From contig NC_008347.1 of the NCBI RefSeq assembly GCF_000014745.1, positions 186,001 to 250,000 of the forward strand: a stretch of 64,000 nt of DNA. Direction: 5' to 3'. The notes beneath the pieces were generated by a model. That model had not been told where the DNA came from, did not search any database, and saw only the letters and a list, made by a program, of their open reading frames with translations. Positions 1-9,530 of the stretch are shown here, piece by piece (position 1 is the first letter of the stretch; each line of letters opens with the position of its first letter). The stretch comes from Maricaulis maris MCS10 (GTDB lineage: Bacteria; Pseudomonadota; Alphaproteobacteria; Caulobacterales; Maricaulaceae). Made by a program: the position numbers and the translations under genes.

Positions 1-1463
1 CCGCATCATTTTTAAACGCAGATGGTTCCGGCAGTAGCGATAGTACGGAGCCCCGCGTTCTCTATTGGCAGGCGCCGATGGATCCAAGTTTTAGAAGCGA
101 CACCCCGGGAAAATCACCGATGGGTATGGATCTGATTCCCGTCTATGAGGGTGAAGAAGCCGACCCCGATGGCGCGGTTTTGATTTCGCCAGCTGTTGAG
201 AACAATATCGGCGTTCGCACAGCGCAGGTTGCCCGCGCAGATTTTTATCACACCGTTTCAAGCGTTGGATATGTGCGACCTGATGAAGACCAAACGTCCG
301 TAGTTGATGTGCGCGCGGAAGGTTGGATTGAAGTACTGCCCGTTGCAGCAGTCGGGGATGTCGTTAGTGCCGGCGATTTGCTTTTCCGCATGTACTCGCC
401 GGAGATCGCAACCGCTCAAGCAGAATATCTGCAAGCGCTCCGGATCGGCCGAGACACGTTAACGTCCGCTTCGCGATCACGATTGATGGCCCTTGGTGTA
501 ACGCGCGATCAAATCAGCCGCATCGCCCGAACCGGAAATGCCGGTGAACTCGTCGAAGTGCGGGCCGGTCAGGATGGCGTGGTGATCGCTGTTGCCGTGC
601 GCGAAGGATCCCATGTGCGCCCGGGGACACAACTCATGACGATTTCCGACCTTTCATCGGTATGGATCCTCGTGGATGTGTTTGAAGACGACGCCCTCAT
701 GGTTTCACCGGGTCAAGATGTTCATATCCGATCGACGTCGGATCCGAGCCGAACTTGGCATGGTGAGGTCGAATACGTTTATCCAACCGTTGATCCGCAA
801 AGCCGTAGCGTACCTGTTCGCATCCGCTCGTCGAACGCTGATGGCGCGTTGCGCCCAGAGACCTACGTCAATGTCGCCATCGATACTGAACCTCATGTAC
901 AGGCTTTGACCATTCCACGCGAAGCTGTCATCCGGGGCGGCCAATCAGACCGCGTAATTATTGCTGAAGGAGAGGGGCGATACCGGCCTGCACGAGTTGA
1001 AACCGGGATGGAATCAGATGGGCGGATTGAGATCCTTGCCGGGCTCGCCGAAGGCGAACGCATCGTCGTTTCCAGTCAATTTTTGATCGATTCTGAAGCC
1101 AGCCTTCAGGGCGCTGCATTGCGGATGAGCCCACCTGGAGCAGTCGATGAAGACGCCGGCATTCAACTGGACCAAGCACAAGGACAGGGTGTCATCGTTA
1201 GCCTGATGGCCGGCCACGGAATGATCGACCTTGAGCATGACCCGATCGATGAACTGGGCTGGCCCGCCATGTCCATGTCATTTTTGGCACTGGAGGGTGT
1301 CGATCTGAGTGATTTCACCGTTGGGCAAGCCGTCACTTTCGAACTTCAACGCAATGAAGAAGGCGAGTGGCGCATATCCGCCATAATGGCACGGGATATG
1401 GATATGTCGCCGACCCCGAGTGAACCTGAGCAGGGCGATCACGCCGGACATGGGGGTCACTGA
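1..1463 (+). CDS. cusB: CusB-like RND efflux periplasmic adaptor, 5' truncated by window edge
   Basis: Periplasmic membrane-fusion subunit of a heavy-metal (Cu/Ag) RND pump; it would link the inner-membrane pump CusA to an outer-membrane channel. The frame is open from the first bases of the window, and a heavy-metal-binding domain (RVLYWQAPMDPSF... SPMGMDLIPVY) begins upstream of the first in-frame ATG at 78. That ATG is therefore internal and the true start lies outside the window. After it come the HlyD-type hairpin and lipoyl regions. Around residues 370-440 (counted from that ATG) there is an extra CusF-like domain with a PAMSMSF motif, then a His-rich tail ending DHAGHGGH. The stop is 2 bases before cusA, so they are cotranscribed. 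The adaptor family is clear; copper/silver specificity is inferred from context. Confidence 0.9.
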   Translation, partial: ASFLNADGSGSSDSTEPRVLYWQAPMDPSFRSDTPGKSPMGMDLIPVYEGEEADPDGAVLISPAVENNIGVRTAQVARADFYHTVSSVGYVRPDEDQTSVVDVRAEGWIEVLPVAAVGDVVSAGDLLFRMYSPEIATAQAEYLQALRIGRDTLTSASRSRLMALGVTRDQISRIARTGNAGELVEVRAGQDGVVIAVAVREGSHVRPGTQLMTISDLSSVWILVDVFEDDALMVSPGQDVHIRSTSDPSRTWHGEVEYVYPTVDPQSRSVPVRIRSSNADGALRPETYVNVAIDTEPHVQALTIPREAVIRGGQSDRVIIAEGEGRYRPARVETGMESDGRIEILAGLAEGERIVVSSQFLIDSEASLQGAALRMSPPGAVDEDAGIQLDQAQGQGVIVSLMAGHGMIDLEHDPIDELGWPAMSMSFLALEGVDLSDFTVGQAVTFELQRNEEGEWRISAIMARDMDMSPTPSEPEQGDHAGHGGH

Positions 1464-1465
1464 TC

Positions 1466-4400
1466 ATGATTGCTTCAATCATCCGCTGGTCGATCGGCAA
1501 TCGTCTAATCGTCCTCATCATGGCGGTCTTGTTGGCTGTATTTGGAGCCTTCTCGCTTAGCCGCACGCCGCTTGATGCCATCCCCGACCTGTCCGATGTT
1601 CAGGTCATCATCAAAACGACCTATCCTGGACAGGCGCCCCAAGTCGTTGAAGATCAGGTCACCTACCCACTGACAACCGCGATGTTGGCGGTCCCGGGCG
1701 CGGTAACCGTTCGAGGCTATTCTTTCTTCAACGACAGTTATGTTTACATCATCTTCGAGGATGGGACCGACCTATACTGGGCGCGGTCGCGCGTCTTGGA
1801 ATATCTCTCTCAGGTCGCCCCCACCCTGCCAGAGGGGGCATCTCCAGCCTTGGGCCCTGATGCAACCGGGGTTGGTTGGATTTATCAATATGCGCTTGTA
1901 GACCGTACCGGTCAGCACGACCTGTCCGAGCTGCGTTCGCTACAAGACTGGTTCCTCAAATTCGAGCTTCAAACGATTGAGGGCGTTTCCGAAGTCGCGA
2001 CAATCGGCGGAATGGTGCGGCAATACCAGGTTGTCGCCGATCCCGACCGTTTGCGAGCTTACAATATTCCACTTTCTCACCTTCGCATGGCGATACAACG
2101 CGGCAATCAGGAGACCGGCGGTCGCGTCATAGAAATGGCCGAAGCGGAATACATGGTCCGAGCGTCTGGCTATATCCAAGGCATCGAGGATCTCGAGGCT
2201 ATCCCGGTGAGCGTGACTGAGAACGGTACGCCCATCTTGCTATCGGATGTCGCCGACATTCAAATCGGTCCTGAGCTGAGGCGCGGCATCGGTGAACTCA
2301 ATGGTGAGGGCGAAGCGGTGGGCGGCGTCATCATCATGCGTTATGGCGAGAACGCGCTGGCTACAATCGAACGTGTTGAAGAACGCATTCACGAGCTTGA
2401 AGAATCTCTGCCTGAGGGTGTTGAGATTGTCACCACCTATAATCGCGCCGGTTTGATCGAGCGCGCCGTGCACTCCCTGCAAGAAAAGCTCATCGAGGAA
2501 TTCCTTGTCGTTGCGCTGATCTGCGCGATCTTTCTCTTCCACCTGCGCTCATCGCTCGTGATCGTGCTCAGCTTGCCGCTGGGCGTGCTGGCAGCCTTCA
2601 TCATCATGAACGCGCAAGGGATCAACGCCAACATCATGTCATTGGGCGGAATTGCGATTGCGATTGGCGCCATGGTCGACGCGGCCATCGTGATGATCGA
2701 GAACTTACACAAACATATCGAAAAAGAGGAGATAACGCCGGAAAACCGATGGCGGATTGTGGCTGAAGCATCGGTGGAGGTTGGACCAGCGCTCTTCTTC
2801 TCCCTCCTGATCATCACGTTCAGCTTCGTGCCTATCTTTGCCTTGGAGGCACAAGAGGGACGTCTCTTCCATCCATTGGCGTTCACCAAAACCTATGCGA
2901 TGGCCGCCGCGGCGGGGCTCTCGGTTACGCTGGTTCCGGTGCTAATGGGCTTCTTCATTCGCGGCAAGATTACGCCTGAGCACAAGAACCCGATCAATCG
3001 AGTTTTGATGGCGGCGTATCGCCCCTTTATTAACGTTGTATTGGCACGTCCTTGGGTCATGGTCGGCATGGCTGTCCTTGTTATGGCCAGTGCGGCTGTG
3101 CCGCTATCGCGCATGGGCAGCGAATTCATGCCGGACCTGGACGAGGGGGACTTGCTATACATGCCCAGCGCATATCCGGCGGTTTCCGTGGGTAAGATCG
3201 CCGAAGTGGTTCAACAAACCAACCGGCTCATTGCGACGGTGCCTGAAGTCCTCACCGTGTATGGCAAGGCAGGACGGGCAGATACAGCGACTGATCCAGC
3301 TCCCTTGACGATGATTGAGACGACGATCCAGCTCCGCCCGCGCGACGAATGGCGCCCCGGTATAACGATGGATGACATACGCGCCGAACTTGACCAGCTG
3401 GTCGACGTGCCATCGCTCACAGATGTGTGGATCATGCCGATCCGCAACCGCATCGACATGCTAGCGACCGGTATTAAGACCCCTGTTGGGATCAAGGTTG
3501 CCGGTCCGGATCTTGATGTGATCGCGGAGATTGGGGAACAGATCGAGGGCGTAATCGAGACTGTCCCGGGGACCGCTTCTGTATACGCTGAACGCGTAAC
3601 CGGTGGGCGGTTTGTGGATATCGATGTTGATCGTCTTGAAGCGGCGCGTTTCGGTCTCAATGTTGCCGACGTACACGATGTTGTTCGCACCGCAATCGGC
3701 GGAATGACCATAACGGAGAGCGTTGAGGGGCTAGAACGATATCCAGTCAATTTGCGATATCCGCGCGACTACCGCGGGTCCATCGATGAACTCAGATCTC
3801 TCCCCATTGTCACGCCGTCCGGCGCACAAATTCCGTTGTCGCGGATCGCGACAATTGATGTGTCTAGCGGCCCTGGCGTCATTCGCAGCGAAAATGCCCG
3901 CCTAAACGGTTGGATTTATGTCGATATTGCCGATGTTGATATTGGCAGTTATGTGGCCGATGCACAGGCTGCGGTCCAGGAGCATATTGATTTGCCGGCG
4001 GGATATTCGATCAGCTGGTCGGGCCAGTATGAGTACATGGAGCGAGCGAAGGCCAAGCTAAGTATCGTGGTTCCAGTCACTCTCGTGATCATTGTTTTGC
4101 TGCTCTTCTTCAACTTCGGGCGACTCATCCCAGTTCTCCTAATCATGGTCACCTTGCCGCTATCGCTCGTTGGCGGACTGTGGCTGCTTGATCTACTCGG
4201 CTACAACATGTCCGTGGCCGTCGGTGTCGGGTTCATTGCGTTAGCCGGCGTTGCCGTCGAAATCGGCGTTTTGATGATTGTGTATCTCGAACAGGCCCTT
4301 GCTCGACGAAAGGCGCTAGCGCGAGATGAAGGCCGTGCCATGACGGTTATGGACTTAAGAGAAGCCATCGTTGAAGGCGCGGTTATGCGTGTGCGGCCCA

Positions 4401-4636
4401 TTATGATGACCGTGGCGGTGATCGTCGCCGGCCTCTTGCCGATTATGTTCGGTACGGGAACGGGCTCGGAGGTCATGCGCCGAATTGCAGCGCCTATGGT
4501 TGGCGGAATGACGAGTGCGACGATCCTGACGCTCTTGGTAATTCCTGCTGCCTTCCTGCTTTGGCAAAGGGCTGTCCTAACAACCAGCAAGCCAGAACCG
4601 GATGATACTCAGATTGAGGGAGCGCCTGCTGAATGA
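1466..4636 (+). CDS. cusA: CusA-like heavy-metal efflux RND pump
   Basis: Inner-membrane proton-driven pump (HME-RND family), 1056 residues, the usual length for CusA/CzcA. It shows two repeats of transmembrane bundles with large periplasmic loops. The TM4 proton-relay segment GAMVDAAIVMIEN carries the expected acidic residue. The periplasmic clefts contain DPAPLTMIETT and NRIDMLATGIK, which in the copper/silver branch carry the methionines of the metal path; this favours monovalent metal over Zn/Co/Ni export. The ATG follows cusB by 2 bases, and the stop overlaps the start of the MerR-type regulator in an ATGA arrangement, so all three form an operon. Substrate is inferred from motif similarity and neighbours. 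Confidence 0.93.
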   Translation: MIASIIRWSIGNRLIVLIMAVLLAVFGAFSLSRTPLDAIPDLSDVQVIIKTTYPGQAPQVVEDQVTYPLTTAMLAVPGAVTVRGYSFFNDSYVYIIFEDGTDLYWARSRVLEYLSQVAPTLPEGASPALGPDATGVGWIYQYALVDRTGQHDLSELRSLQDWFLKFELQTIEGVSEVATIGGMVRQYQVVADPDRLRAYNIPLSHLRMAIQRGNQETGGRVIEMAEAEYMVRASGYIQGIEDLEAIPVSVTENGTPILLSDVADIQIGPELRRGIGELNGEGEAVGGVIIMRYGENALATIERVEERIHELEESLPEGVEIVTTYNRAGLIERAVHSLQEKLIEEFLVVALICAIFLFHLRSSLVIVLSLPLGVLAAFIIMNAQGINANIMSLGGIAIAIGAMVDAAIVMIENLHKHIEKEEITPENRWRIVAEASVEVGPALFFSLLIITFSFVPIFALEAQEGRLFHPLAFTKTYAMAAAAGLSVTLVPVLMGFFIRGKITPEHKNPINRVLMAAYRPFINVVLARPWVMVGMAVLVMASAAVPLSRMGSEFMPDLDEGDLLYMPSAYPAVSVGKIAEVVQQTNRLIATVPEVLTVYGKAGRADTATDPAPLTMIETTIQLRPRDEWRPGITMDDIRAELDQLVDVPSLTDVWIMPIRNRIDMLATGIKTPVGIKVAGPDLDVIAEIGEQIEGVIETVPGTASVYAERVTGGRFVDIDVDRLEAARFGLNVADVHDVVRTAIGGMTITESVEGLERYPVNLRYPRDYRGSIDELRSLPIVTPSGAQIPLSRIATIDVSSGPGVIRSENARLNGWIYVDIADVDIGSYVADAQAAVQEHIDLPAGYSISWSGQYEYMERAKAKLSIVVPVTLVIIVLLLFFNFGRLIPVLLIMVTLPLSLVGGLWLLDLLGYNMSVAVGVGFIALAGVAVEIGVLMIVYLEQALARRKALARDEGRAMTVMDLREAIVEGAVMRVRPIMMTVAVIVAGLLPIMFGTGTGSEVMRRIAAPMVGGMTSATILTLLVIPAAFLLWQRAVLTTSKPEPDDTQIEGAPAE

Positions 4637-5043
4637 ATGTGAACCAGGCAGCGAAACTAACCGGCCTTCCGTCCAAGACCCTCCGCTATTACGAGGAGGT
4701 TGGCCTAGTTTCGCCTGCCCGGGCCGCAAACGGATATCGCGTCTTTGAAGAGCGCGATATTCAAAAGCTCGCGTTTATAGCCAATGCCCGCTCCCTTGGT
4801 TTTTCTCTGGAGGAGTGCCGTCGCCTCCTATCTCTTTACGAAGACCCTTCACGTTCAAGCGCCCAGGTAAAATCAATCGCCCAGGCACAGCTCAAGATAT
4901 TGGACGTCAAGCTCCGTGAACTTTTGGCTATGCGGCGCGAATTGCGTCGTTTGATCAGTGGGTGCAACGGCGATGACCGGCCCGATTGCCCCATCGTGGA
5001 AGGTTTAGCTCAGCGCTTTATGGCAATGCCTGATGAGGGGTGA
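4633..5043 (+). CDS. cueR: CueR/HmrR-type MerR-family copper regulator
   Basis: A 136-residue MerR-family activator. The N-terminal winged helix (NQAAKLTGLPSKTLRYYEE, residues 4-22) is canonical. A dimerisation helix follows, then the C-terminal metal loop CNGDDRPDCPI with cysteines at 111 and 119, the spacing used by CueR for Cu+/Ag+ sensing. A serine near position 76 replaces the cysteine found in divalent-metal sensors. It overlaps the cusA stop by 4 bases and sits directly upstream of the P-type ATPase gene, whose promoter carries a matching palindromic spacer. It is expected to activate that promoter, and perhaps its own operon, in response to Cu+. Confidence 0.9.
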   Translation: MNVNQAAKLTGLPSKTLRYYEEVGLVSPARAANGYRVFEERDIQKLAFIANARSLGFSLEECRRLLSLYEDPSRSSAQVKSIAQAQLKILDVKLRELLAMRRELRRLISGCNGDDRPDCPIVEGLAQRFMAMPDEG

Positions 5044-5053
5044 ATAAACGGTA

Positions 5054-5086
5054 TTGACCTTCCAGTGACTGGAAGCCGGATCATGC
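5054..5086 (+). promoter_or_regulatory. CueR-type operator/promoter of the copper ATPase gene
   Basis: TTGACC at 5054-5059 acts as the -35. It is followed by a perfect 7-bp inverted repeat CTTCCAG-TGA-CTGGAAG (5059-5075) inside an elongated spacer, and a weak -10-like element around 5079-5086. This is the layout of MerR/CueR-activated copper promoters, in which the regulator untwists the long spacer. It lies between the CueR-like gene and the ATPase gene. Confidence 0.85.
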
Positions 5087-5113
5087 GTCGAAATTTCGTC
5101 TATGGAGACCCGT

Positions 5114-7519
5114 ATGACAACCTCAGACAAAGAATCTGGTTCTTGCTGTAAAGGCGAGGCGCCCGCCCACACGTGTTGCGGCGGCGCTCAAGGCCATGCC
5201 CATCATGACCACCACGGAGTAAGCGTGAAGGATCCGGTTTGCGGCATGGACGTCGATCCAAACGCTAACAAGCCGACGGCTGATCATGAGGGAGCGACCT
5301 ATCATTTCTGCTCGGTCTCTTGCCATGACAAATTTGTCGTTGACCCGGGCCATTATCTCTCCGGAGCACACAAGCAATCCTACGAAAACATGCCAGAGGG
5401 CACTCAATATACTTGCCCGATGCATCCGGAAATTGTCGAAGATGAACCGGGCGATTGTCCAATTTGTGGCATGGCGCTGGAGCCGATGGGCGTGCCCACC
5501 GGCGAGGAAGGGCCAAACCCCGAATTGGTTGATTTTCGGCGACGGTTCTGGATTGGCGCCGTCCTAACACTGCCCTTGCTCCTATTGTCTATGGGCCCGT
5601 TCGTCGGCCTAGGCTTTATGCGTGACGCCATTGGTGAAGGGATCGCCGGATGGGCCGAGCTGGTTCTGGCAACACCCGTCATTCTTTGGGCGGGGTGGCC
5701 GTTTTTCGAGCGCGGCGCCAAATCTGTCATCTCGCGAAATCTCAACATGTTTACCCTCATCGGGATGGGGGTTGGCGCGGCCTACATCTTCTCCGTTGTC
5801 GCGGTCATCGCACCGAGTGTTTTCCCCGAGGGTTTCAGGGATGAAAGCGGACATGTCGGCGTCTATTTTGAGGCGGGCGCTGTGATTGTCGTCCTCGTAC
5901 TCTTAGGTCAACTGATGGAATTGAGCGCTCGGGAACGCACGGGCTCGGCCATTCGCGCGCTGCTCGATTTGGCTGCGAAAACAGCTCGCGTCATTCGGCC
6001 TGACGAAAGTGAAGAAGAAATCCCGCTCGAGGACGTCGTGGTTGGAGACCGTCTGCGCGTTCGTCCAGGCGAAAAAGTTCCGGTTGACGGAGAGGTCGTT
6101 GACGGCCGCTCGTCGGTTGATGAATCCATGATTTCTGGCGAACCGGTCCCGGTAGAAAAAACCCCCGGAGACGCTGTCACCGGTGCCACTATCAATGGCA
6201 CGGGTAGTTTGATCATTGAAGCCAAGCGCGTCGGTGCAGATACGATGCTAAGCCAGATCGTCGAGATGGTTGCCAACGCCCAGCGAAGCCGCGCACCCAT
6301 CCAAAAACTCGCTGATGTGATCTCTGGTCGATTTGTGCCCGCCGTCATCCTGATCGCAATCATTTCTTTCGTGTCTTGGTCGATTTGGGGTCCACCTCCG
6401 GCGATGGCGTATGCTCTGGTATCCGCGGTCGCGGTCTTGATCATTGCCTGCCCCTGTGCGTTGGGTCTTGCCACCCCGATGTCAATTATGACGGCTACGG
6501 GCCGTGGCGCGCAGGCTGGCGTACTGATTAAAAACGCCGAAGCGCTTGAGCGTTTCGCGAAGGTCGACACACTGATTGTCGATAAGACCGGCACGCTCAC
6601 CGAGGGCAAGCCCAAACTCGTCGCTGTCATTGCAAATGAAGGCCACACGGAGGACGAGATACTACGCCTGGCCGCTAGTCTTGAACGCGGGTCGGAACAC
6701 CCGCTGGCTGAAGCCATCGTTGATGGTGCAGAGGCGAGGGGACTGGAGCTTTCCAAGACCGAAGCCTTTGAGGCCATTACTGGCAAGGGCGTGATCGGCC
6801 GTGTGGACGGCCACGCTGTGTCGCTCGGCAATGCGCGCCTACTCGACGAACTGTCCCTGAGCGCGGAAAAGCTCGGTGAGCTAGCCGATGAACGCCGTGA
6901 AAACGGCGAGACCGTGATGTTTATTGTGATCAATGCCGTTGTCGTGGGTCTTGTGTGCGTTGCCGACCCGGTTAAGGAAACCACGCCGCAGGCGCTAAAA
7001 GCGCTTCACAAACTCGGCTTTAAGATCGTGATGGCGACCGGTGATAACGCCAAGACGGCGCGCGCTGTTGCCGCGCGCTTAGGCATCGATGAAATTCGAG
7101 CCGATGTTCTGCCGGAGGACAAAGCCCGGATAATTCAAGACTATCAAAAGCAAGGCCGCCGCGTGGCCATGGCGGGCGATGGCGTGAACGATGCTCCTGC
7201 CTTGGCGCAAGCTGATGTTGGCATTGCCATGGGAACGGGCGCCGACGTCGCAATCGAGAGCGCGGGCTTTACGCTTGTAAAGGGTGATCTCAATGGAATT
7301 GTCCGAGCCCGGCGCCTTGCAACCGCGACCATGCGCAATATCAAGCAGAACCTGTTTTTCGCCCTCATTTATAACGCCGCGGGCGTGCCGGTTGCCGCGG
7401 GAATACTCTATCCGGTTTTGGGTGTTTTGATCTCGCCAATCTTTGCGGCGGCGGCGATGAGCCTTTCATCAGTCTCCGTGATTTCCAATTCGCTTCGACT
7501 GCGGTCGGTCAAGCTTTAA
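5114..7519 (+). CDS. copA: Cu+-exporting P1B-type ATPase
   Basis: Inner-membrane ATPase exporting Cu+ to the periplasm. I chose the ATG at 5114 because GGAG lies 8 bases upstream; an in-frame ATG at 5102 has no such site. The Cys/His-rich N-terminus is followed by a YHS domain (DPVCGMDV..., about 40-80) and a heavy-metal-binding domain (YTCPMHPE...CPICGM, about 100-122), in place of the usual GMxCxxC HMA domains. The core shows the CPC channel motif (about 446), DKTGTLT phosphorylation loop (about 490), TGDN and [10 protein letters not shown]. The last membrane helices carry LIYN and MSLSS, the P1B-1 (Cu+/Ag+) signature. CueR-type control is suggested by the operator just upstream. Confidence 0.93.
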   Translation: MTTSDKESGSCCKGEAPAHTCCGGAQGHAHHDHHGVSVKDPVCGMDVDPNANKPTADHEGATYHFCSVSCHDKFVVDPGHYLSGAHKQSYENMPEGTQYTCPMHPEIVEDEPGDCPICGMALEPMGVPTGEEGPNPELVDFRRRFWIGAVLTLPLLLLSMGPFVGLGFMRDAIGEGIAGWAELVLATPVILWAGWPFFERGAKSVISRNLNMFTLIGMGVGAAYIFSVVAVIAPSVFPEGFRDESGHVGVYFEAGAVIVVLVLLGQLMELSARERTGSAIRALLDLAAKTARVIRPDESEEEIPLEDVVVGDRLRVRPGEKVPVDGEVVDGRSSVDESMISGEPVPVEKTPGDAVTGATINGTGSLIIEAKRVGADTMLSQIVEMVANAQRSRAPIQKLADVISGRFVPAVILIAIISFVSWSIWGPPPAMAYALVSAVAVLIIACPCALGLATPMSIMTATGRGAQAGVLIKNAEALERFAKVDTLIVDKTGTLTEGKPKLVAVIANEGHTEDEILRLAASLERGSEHPLAEAIVDGAEARGLELSKTEAFEAITGKGVIGRVDGHAVSLGNARLLDELSLSAEKLGELADERRENGETVMFIVINAVVVGLVCVADPVKETTPQALKALHKLGFKIVMATGDNAKTARAVAARLGIDEIRADVLPEDKARIIQDYQKQGRRVAMAGDGVNDAPALAQADVGIAMGTGADVAIESAGFTLVKGDLNGIVRARRLATATMRNIKQNLFFALIYNAAGVPVAAGILYPVLGVLISPIFAAAAMSLSSVSVISNSLRLRSVKL

Positions 7520-7544
7520 TCATCCAATCGGCCGGAGGGCGAAA

Positions 7545-8876
7545 ATGGACAAGAGTTACAAGAAAAACTCACTCAGCTTGCTAGGCGCGGTCGCCATGGG
7601 TACCGGCGTCATGATCGGCGCCGGCATCTTTGCGCTAACCGGCCAGATCGCGGAACTGGCCGGAAGCGCATTTGTTTGGGTGTTCGTGCTCGCCGCGATT
7701 GCCACCGGTTTTAGCGCCTACTCCTATGTAAAGCTTGCCAATGCCTTCCCCTCGGCTGGTGGGATCGCGATGTTCCTCGAAAAGGCCTACGGACGGTCAG
7801 CCGCAACGGCGACGGCTGGATTGTTGATGGCGTTTTCGATGGTCATCAATGAGAGCCTCGTCGCGCGGACTTTTGGTACCTATACTGCTCAGTTATTTGG
7901 CTGGTCCGATCACGCCTTCATCGTTCCCGTGTTGGGTGTGGGGCTAATCATTTTGGCCTTTGCAATCAATTTATCCGGCAATCGCTATGTTAGTTTCTTT
8001 TCGGTCTTTCTCGCGCTCGTAAAGGTGGTTGGGATCGCCGCTTTGGCCTTCGCTGGCTTTTGGGCTGCGCAAAGTTTGACGCCTCATGAAATGCCCGCTC
8101 CCGCCGGGGTTACATCAGTAAGCTTTCTGGCCGCCTTGGCCTTGGGGGTCCTTGCTTTCAAGGGCTTCACAACGATCACCAATAGCGGTTCGGAGATCGT
8201 AAATCCTCATCGCAATGTTGGTCGGGCGATCATCTGGTCGATCGTGATCTGCGTGATTGTATATGTCTTCGTGGCTTTGGCTGTCGGATCCAGTTTGCCG
8301 ATCGACATGATAGTGGCGGCGAAAGATTTTGCCTTGGCCGAGGCGGCTCGTCCGACATTTGGCGATACGGGGCGCATCGTAACAATTTTGCTGGCCATGC
8401 TAGCGACCGCATCCGGACTCGTAGCAAGTGTTTTTGCGGTTTCTCGCATGCTTGGCATGCTCACGGACATGCAATTGATCCCGCACAGCCATTTTGGAAT
8501 GCCTGGTCGAATTCAAACTCACATGCTGGTTTACACTGTCGCTTTGGCTGCAGTGTTGACAGTGCTTTTTGATCTCTCGCGGATCGCTGCACTTGGTGCG
8601 ATGCTTTATTTGGTTATGGATCTGGCCGTGCATTTTGGCGTGCTACGGCATTTGAGAAAACGAGTCGGGGCCAACCGCGTTATTTTGGTCGCCGCGATCG
8701 CTTTTGATCTCATAATTCTTCTTGGTTTGACGGTTTTGAAGTTGGAGCGAGATCCGGCGATTGTTGGCATTGCGACACTCGTGATCGCCGCTGTGTTCTT
8801 GTTTGAGAGCTTTTACCTTCGCCCACGTCGAAATAAGAACCCTAGCGAACAATCTACTGGACACGATCACCAATAG
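7545..8876 (+). CDS. APC-superfamily amino acid/polyamine permease
   Basis: A 443-residue integral membrane protein with about 12 hydrophobic segments. The N-terminus LLGAVAMGTGVMIGAGIFALTG contains the GxGIGAGIF-type motif of the amino acid-polyamine-organocation superfamily. A GGAGG site precedes the ATG. It starts 25 bases after the copper ATPase stop and may be cotranscribed with it. Relatives are often found in metal-resistance islands, but the substrate is unknown and nothing here shows metal transport. The C-terminus is short and charged, ending in histidines. Confidence 0.8.
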   Translation: MDKSYKKNSLSLLGAVAMGTGVMIGAGIFALTGQIAELAGSAFVWVFVLAAIATGFSAYSYVKLANAFPSAGGIAMFLEKAYGRSAATATAGLLMAFSMVINESLVARTFGTYTAQLFGWSDHAFIVPVLGVGLIILAFAINLSGNRYVSFFSVFLALVKVVGIAALAFAGFWAAQSLTPHEMPAPAGVTSVSFLAALALGVLAFKGFTTITNSGSEIVNPHRNVGRAIIWSIVICVIVYVFVALAVGSSLPIDMIVAAKDFALAEAARPTFGDTGRIVTILLAMLATASGLVASVFAVSRMLGMLTDMQLIPHSHFGMPGRIQTHMLVYTVALAAVLTVLFDLSRIAALGAMLYLVMDLAVHFGVLRHLRKRVGANRVILVAAIAFDLIILLGLTVLKLERDPAIVGIATLVIAAVFLFESFYLRPRRNKNPSEQSTGHDHQ

Positions 8877-8941
8877 TTTATTGAATTCGATAAATTTTCC
8901 TACACCGACTGAGTGTGCGTCAACCTGCCACGCCCGATCGA

Positions 8942-8969
8942 TGAGGGCCAAACCTTTCCAATCCGTAAT
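8942..8969 (+). promoter_or_regulatory. Putative ECF-type promoter (regulon motif) for pseudoazurin
   Basis: TGAGGG at 8942-8947, 16-bp spacer, CGTAAT at 8964-8969. The same two blocks with the same spacing recur ten more times in this window upstream of other genes. The start codon is 46 bases downstream. Confidence 0.75.
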
Positions 8970-9008
8970 CCCTGTATTGAACGAACAATTTGCAAAGCCA
9001 ATACAGGG
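8970..9008 (+). promoter_or_regulatory. Inverted repeat in the pseudoazurin leader
   Basis: Perfect 10-bp inverted repeat CCCTGTATTG (8970-8979) and CAATACAGGG (8999-9008) separated by 19 bases. It begins one base after the putative -10 and ends 7 bases before the ATG at 9016, so it would sequester the G-rich ribosome-binding region in the mRNA, or act as a regulator site on DNA. Confidence 0.6.
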
Positions 9009-9015
9009 GCTAGTT

Positions 9016-9471
9016 ATGAAAAAGATTGCGTACGCTGCCGTCCTTGCCGGCGTAATGGGACTAACCGGAGCGGGTGCAGCTTGGGCTGAAGATTACGAGG
9101 TCCATATGCTCAATCGTGGCGCTGAAGGCGCCATGGTGTTTGAGCCGGCTTTCCTCGAACTCCAACCCGGTGACACGGTCACCTTCCTGCCAACAAATCC
9201 GAGCCACAATGCGGAAACGATTTCCAGCATGTTGCCTGAGGGTGCGGAACCATTTCGAGGCGCACTCAACCAGGCCGTGACCGTAACCTTTGACGAAGAA
9301 GGCCTCTACGGCATCAAGTGCGCGCCTCACTATGCTGCCGGCATGATCGTCTTGATCGAAGTCGGCGATGGCGAAGTCGTCAACGGCGAGGCCGCCCGCG
9401 CTGCCCGGCATCCAGGTTTGGCGCGTCGGCGTATGAGCGCACTTTTCGACCAACTCGATGCTACTCAATAA
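9016..9471 (+). CDS. Pseudoazurin (periplasmic type I blue copper protein)
   Basis: A 151-residue cupredoxin carrying electrons in the periplasm. The signal peptide MKKIAYAAVLAGVMGLTGAGAAWAE is clear, which sets the start at 9016 rather than at further upstream starts in the same frame. Type I copper ligands fit H64, C102, H105 and M110 in the motif KCAPHYAAGM. The usual pseudoazurin C-terminal region is present. Downstream are a porin, a diheme cytochrome c and a Rieske protein, so it probably shuttles electrons within that set. Upstream lie the repeated promoter motif and a leader hairpin, suggesting metal-responsive expression. Family confidence is high; its redox partners are inferred. 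Confidence 0.92.
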   Translation: MKKIAYAAVLAGVMGLTGAGAAWAEDYEVHMLNRGAEGAMVFEPAFLELQPGDTVTFLPTNPSHNAETISSMLPEGAEPFRGALNQAVTVTFDEEGLYGIKCAPHYAAGMIVLIEVGDGEVVNGEAARAARHPGLARRRMSALFDQLDATQ

Positions 9472-9487
9472 CACGATGGAAAGGCCG

Positions 9488-9513
9488 CCAGGAGGGCCTT
9501 CCAGCCCTCCTGG
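9488..9513 (+). terminator. GC-rich hairpin between pseudoazurin and porin genes
   Basis: Perfect 9-bp stem CCAGGAGGG / CCCTCCTGG with an 8-base loop, 17 bases after the pseudoazurin stop. There is no T run, so it is more likely an attenuator, partial terminator or mRNA-end stabiliser than a full intrinsic terminator. Confidence 0.5.
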
Positions 9514-9530
9514 CCGCAAGTGAGGGACAC

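Noticed and set aside
78-80. ATG at 78 as the cusB start
   Set aside because: The conserved heavy-metal-binding domain continues in frame upstream of it to the window edge.
953-958. CGTAAT inside cusB
   Set aside because: The hexamer 16 bp upstream is TCCGGG, and it is within coding sequence. The CGTAAT at 62274 fails the same test.
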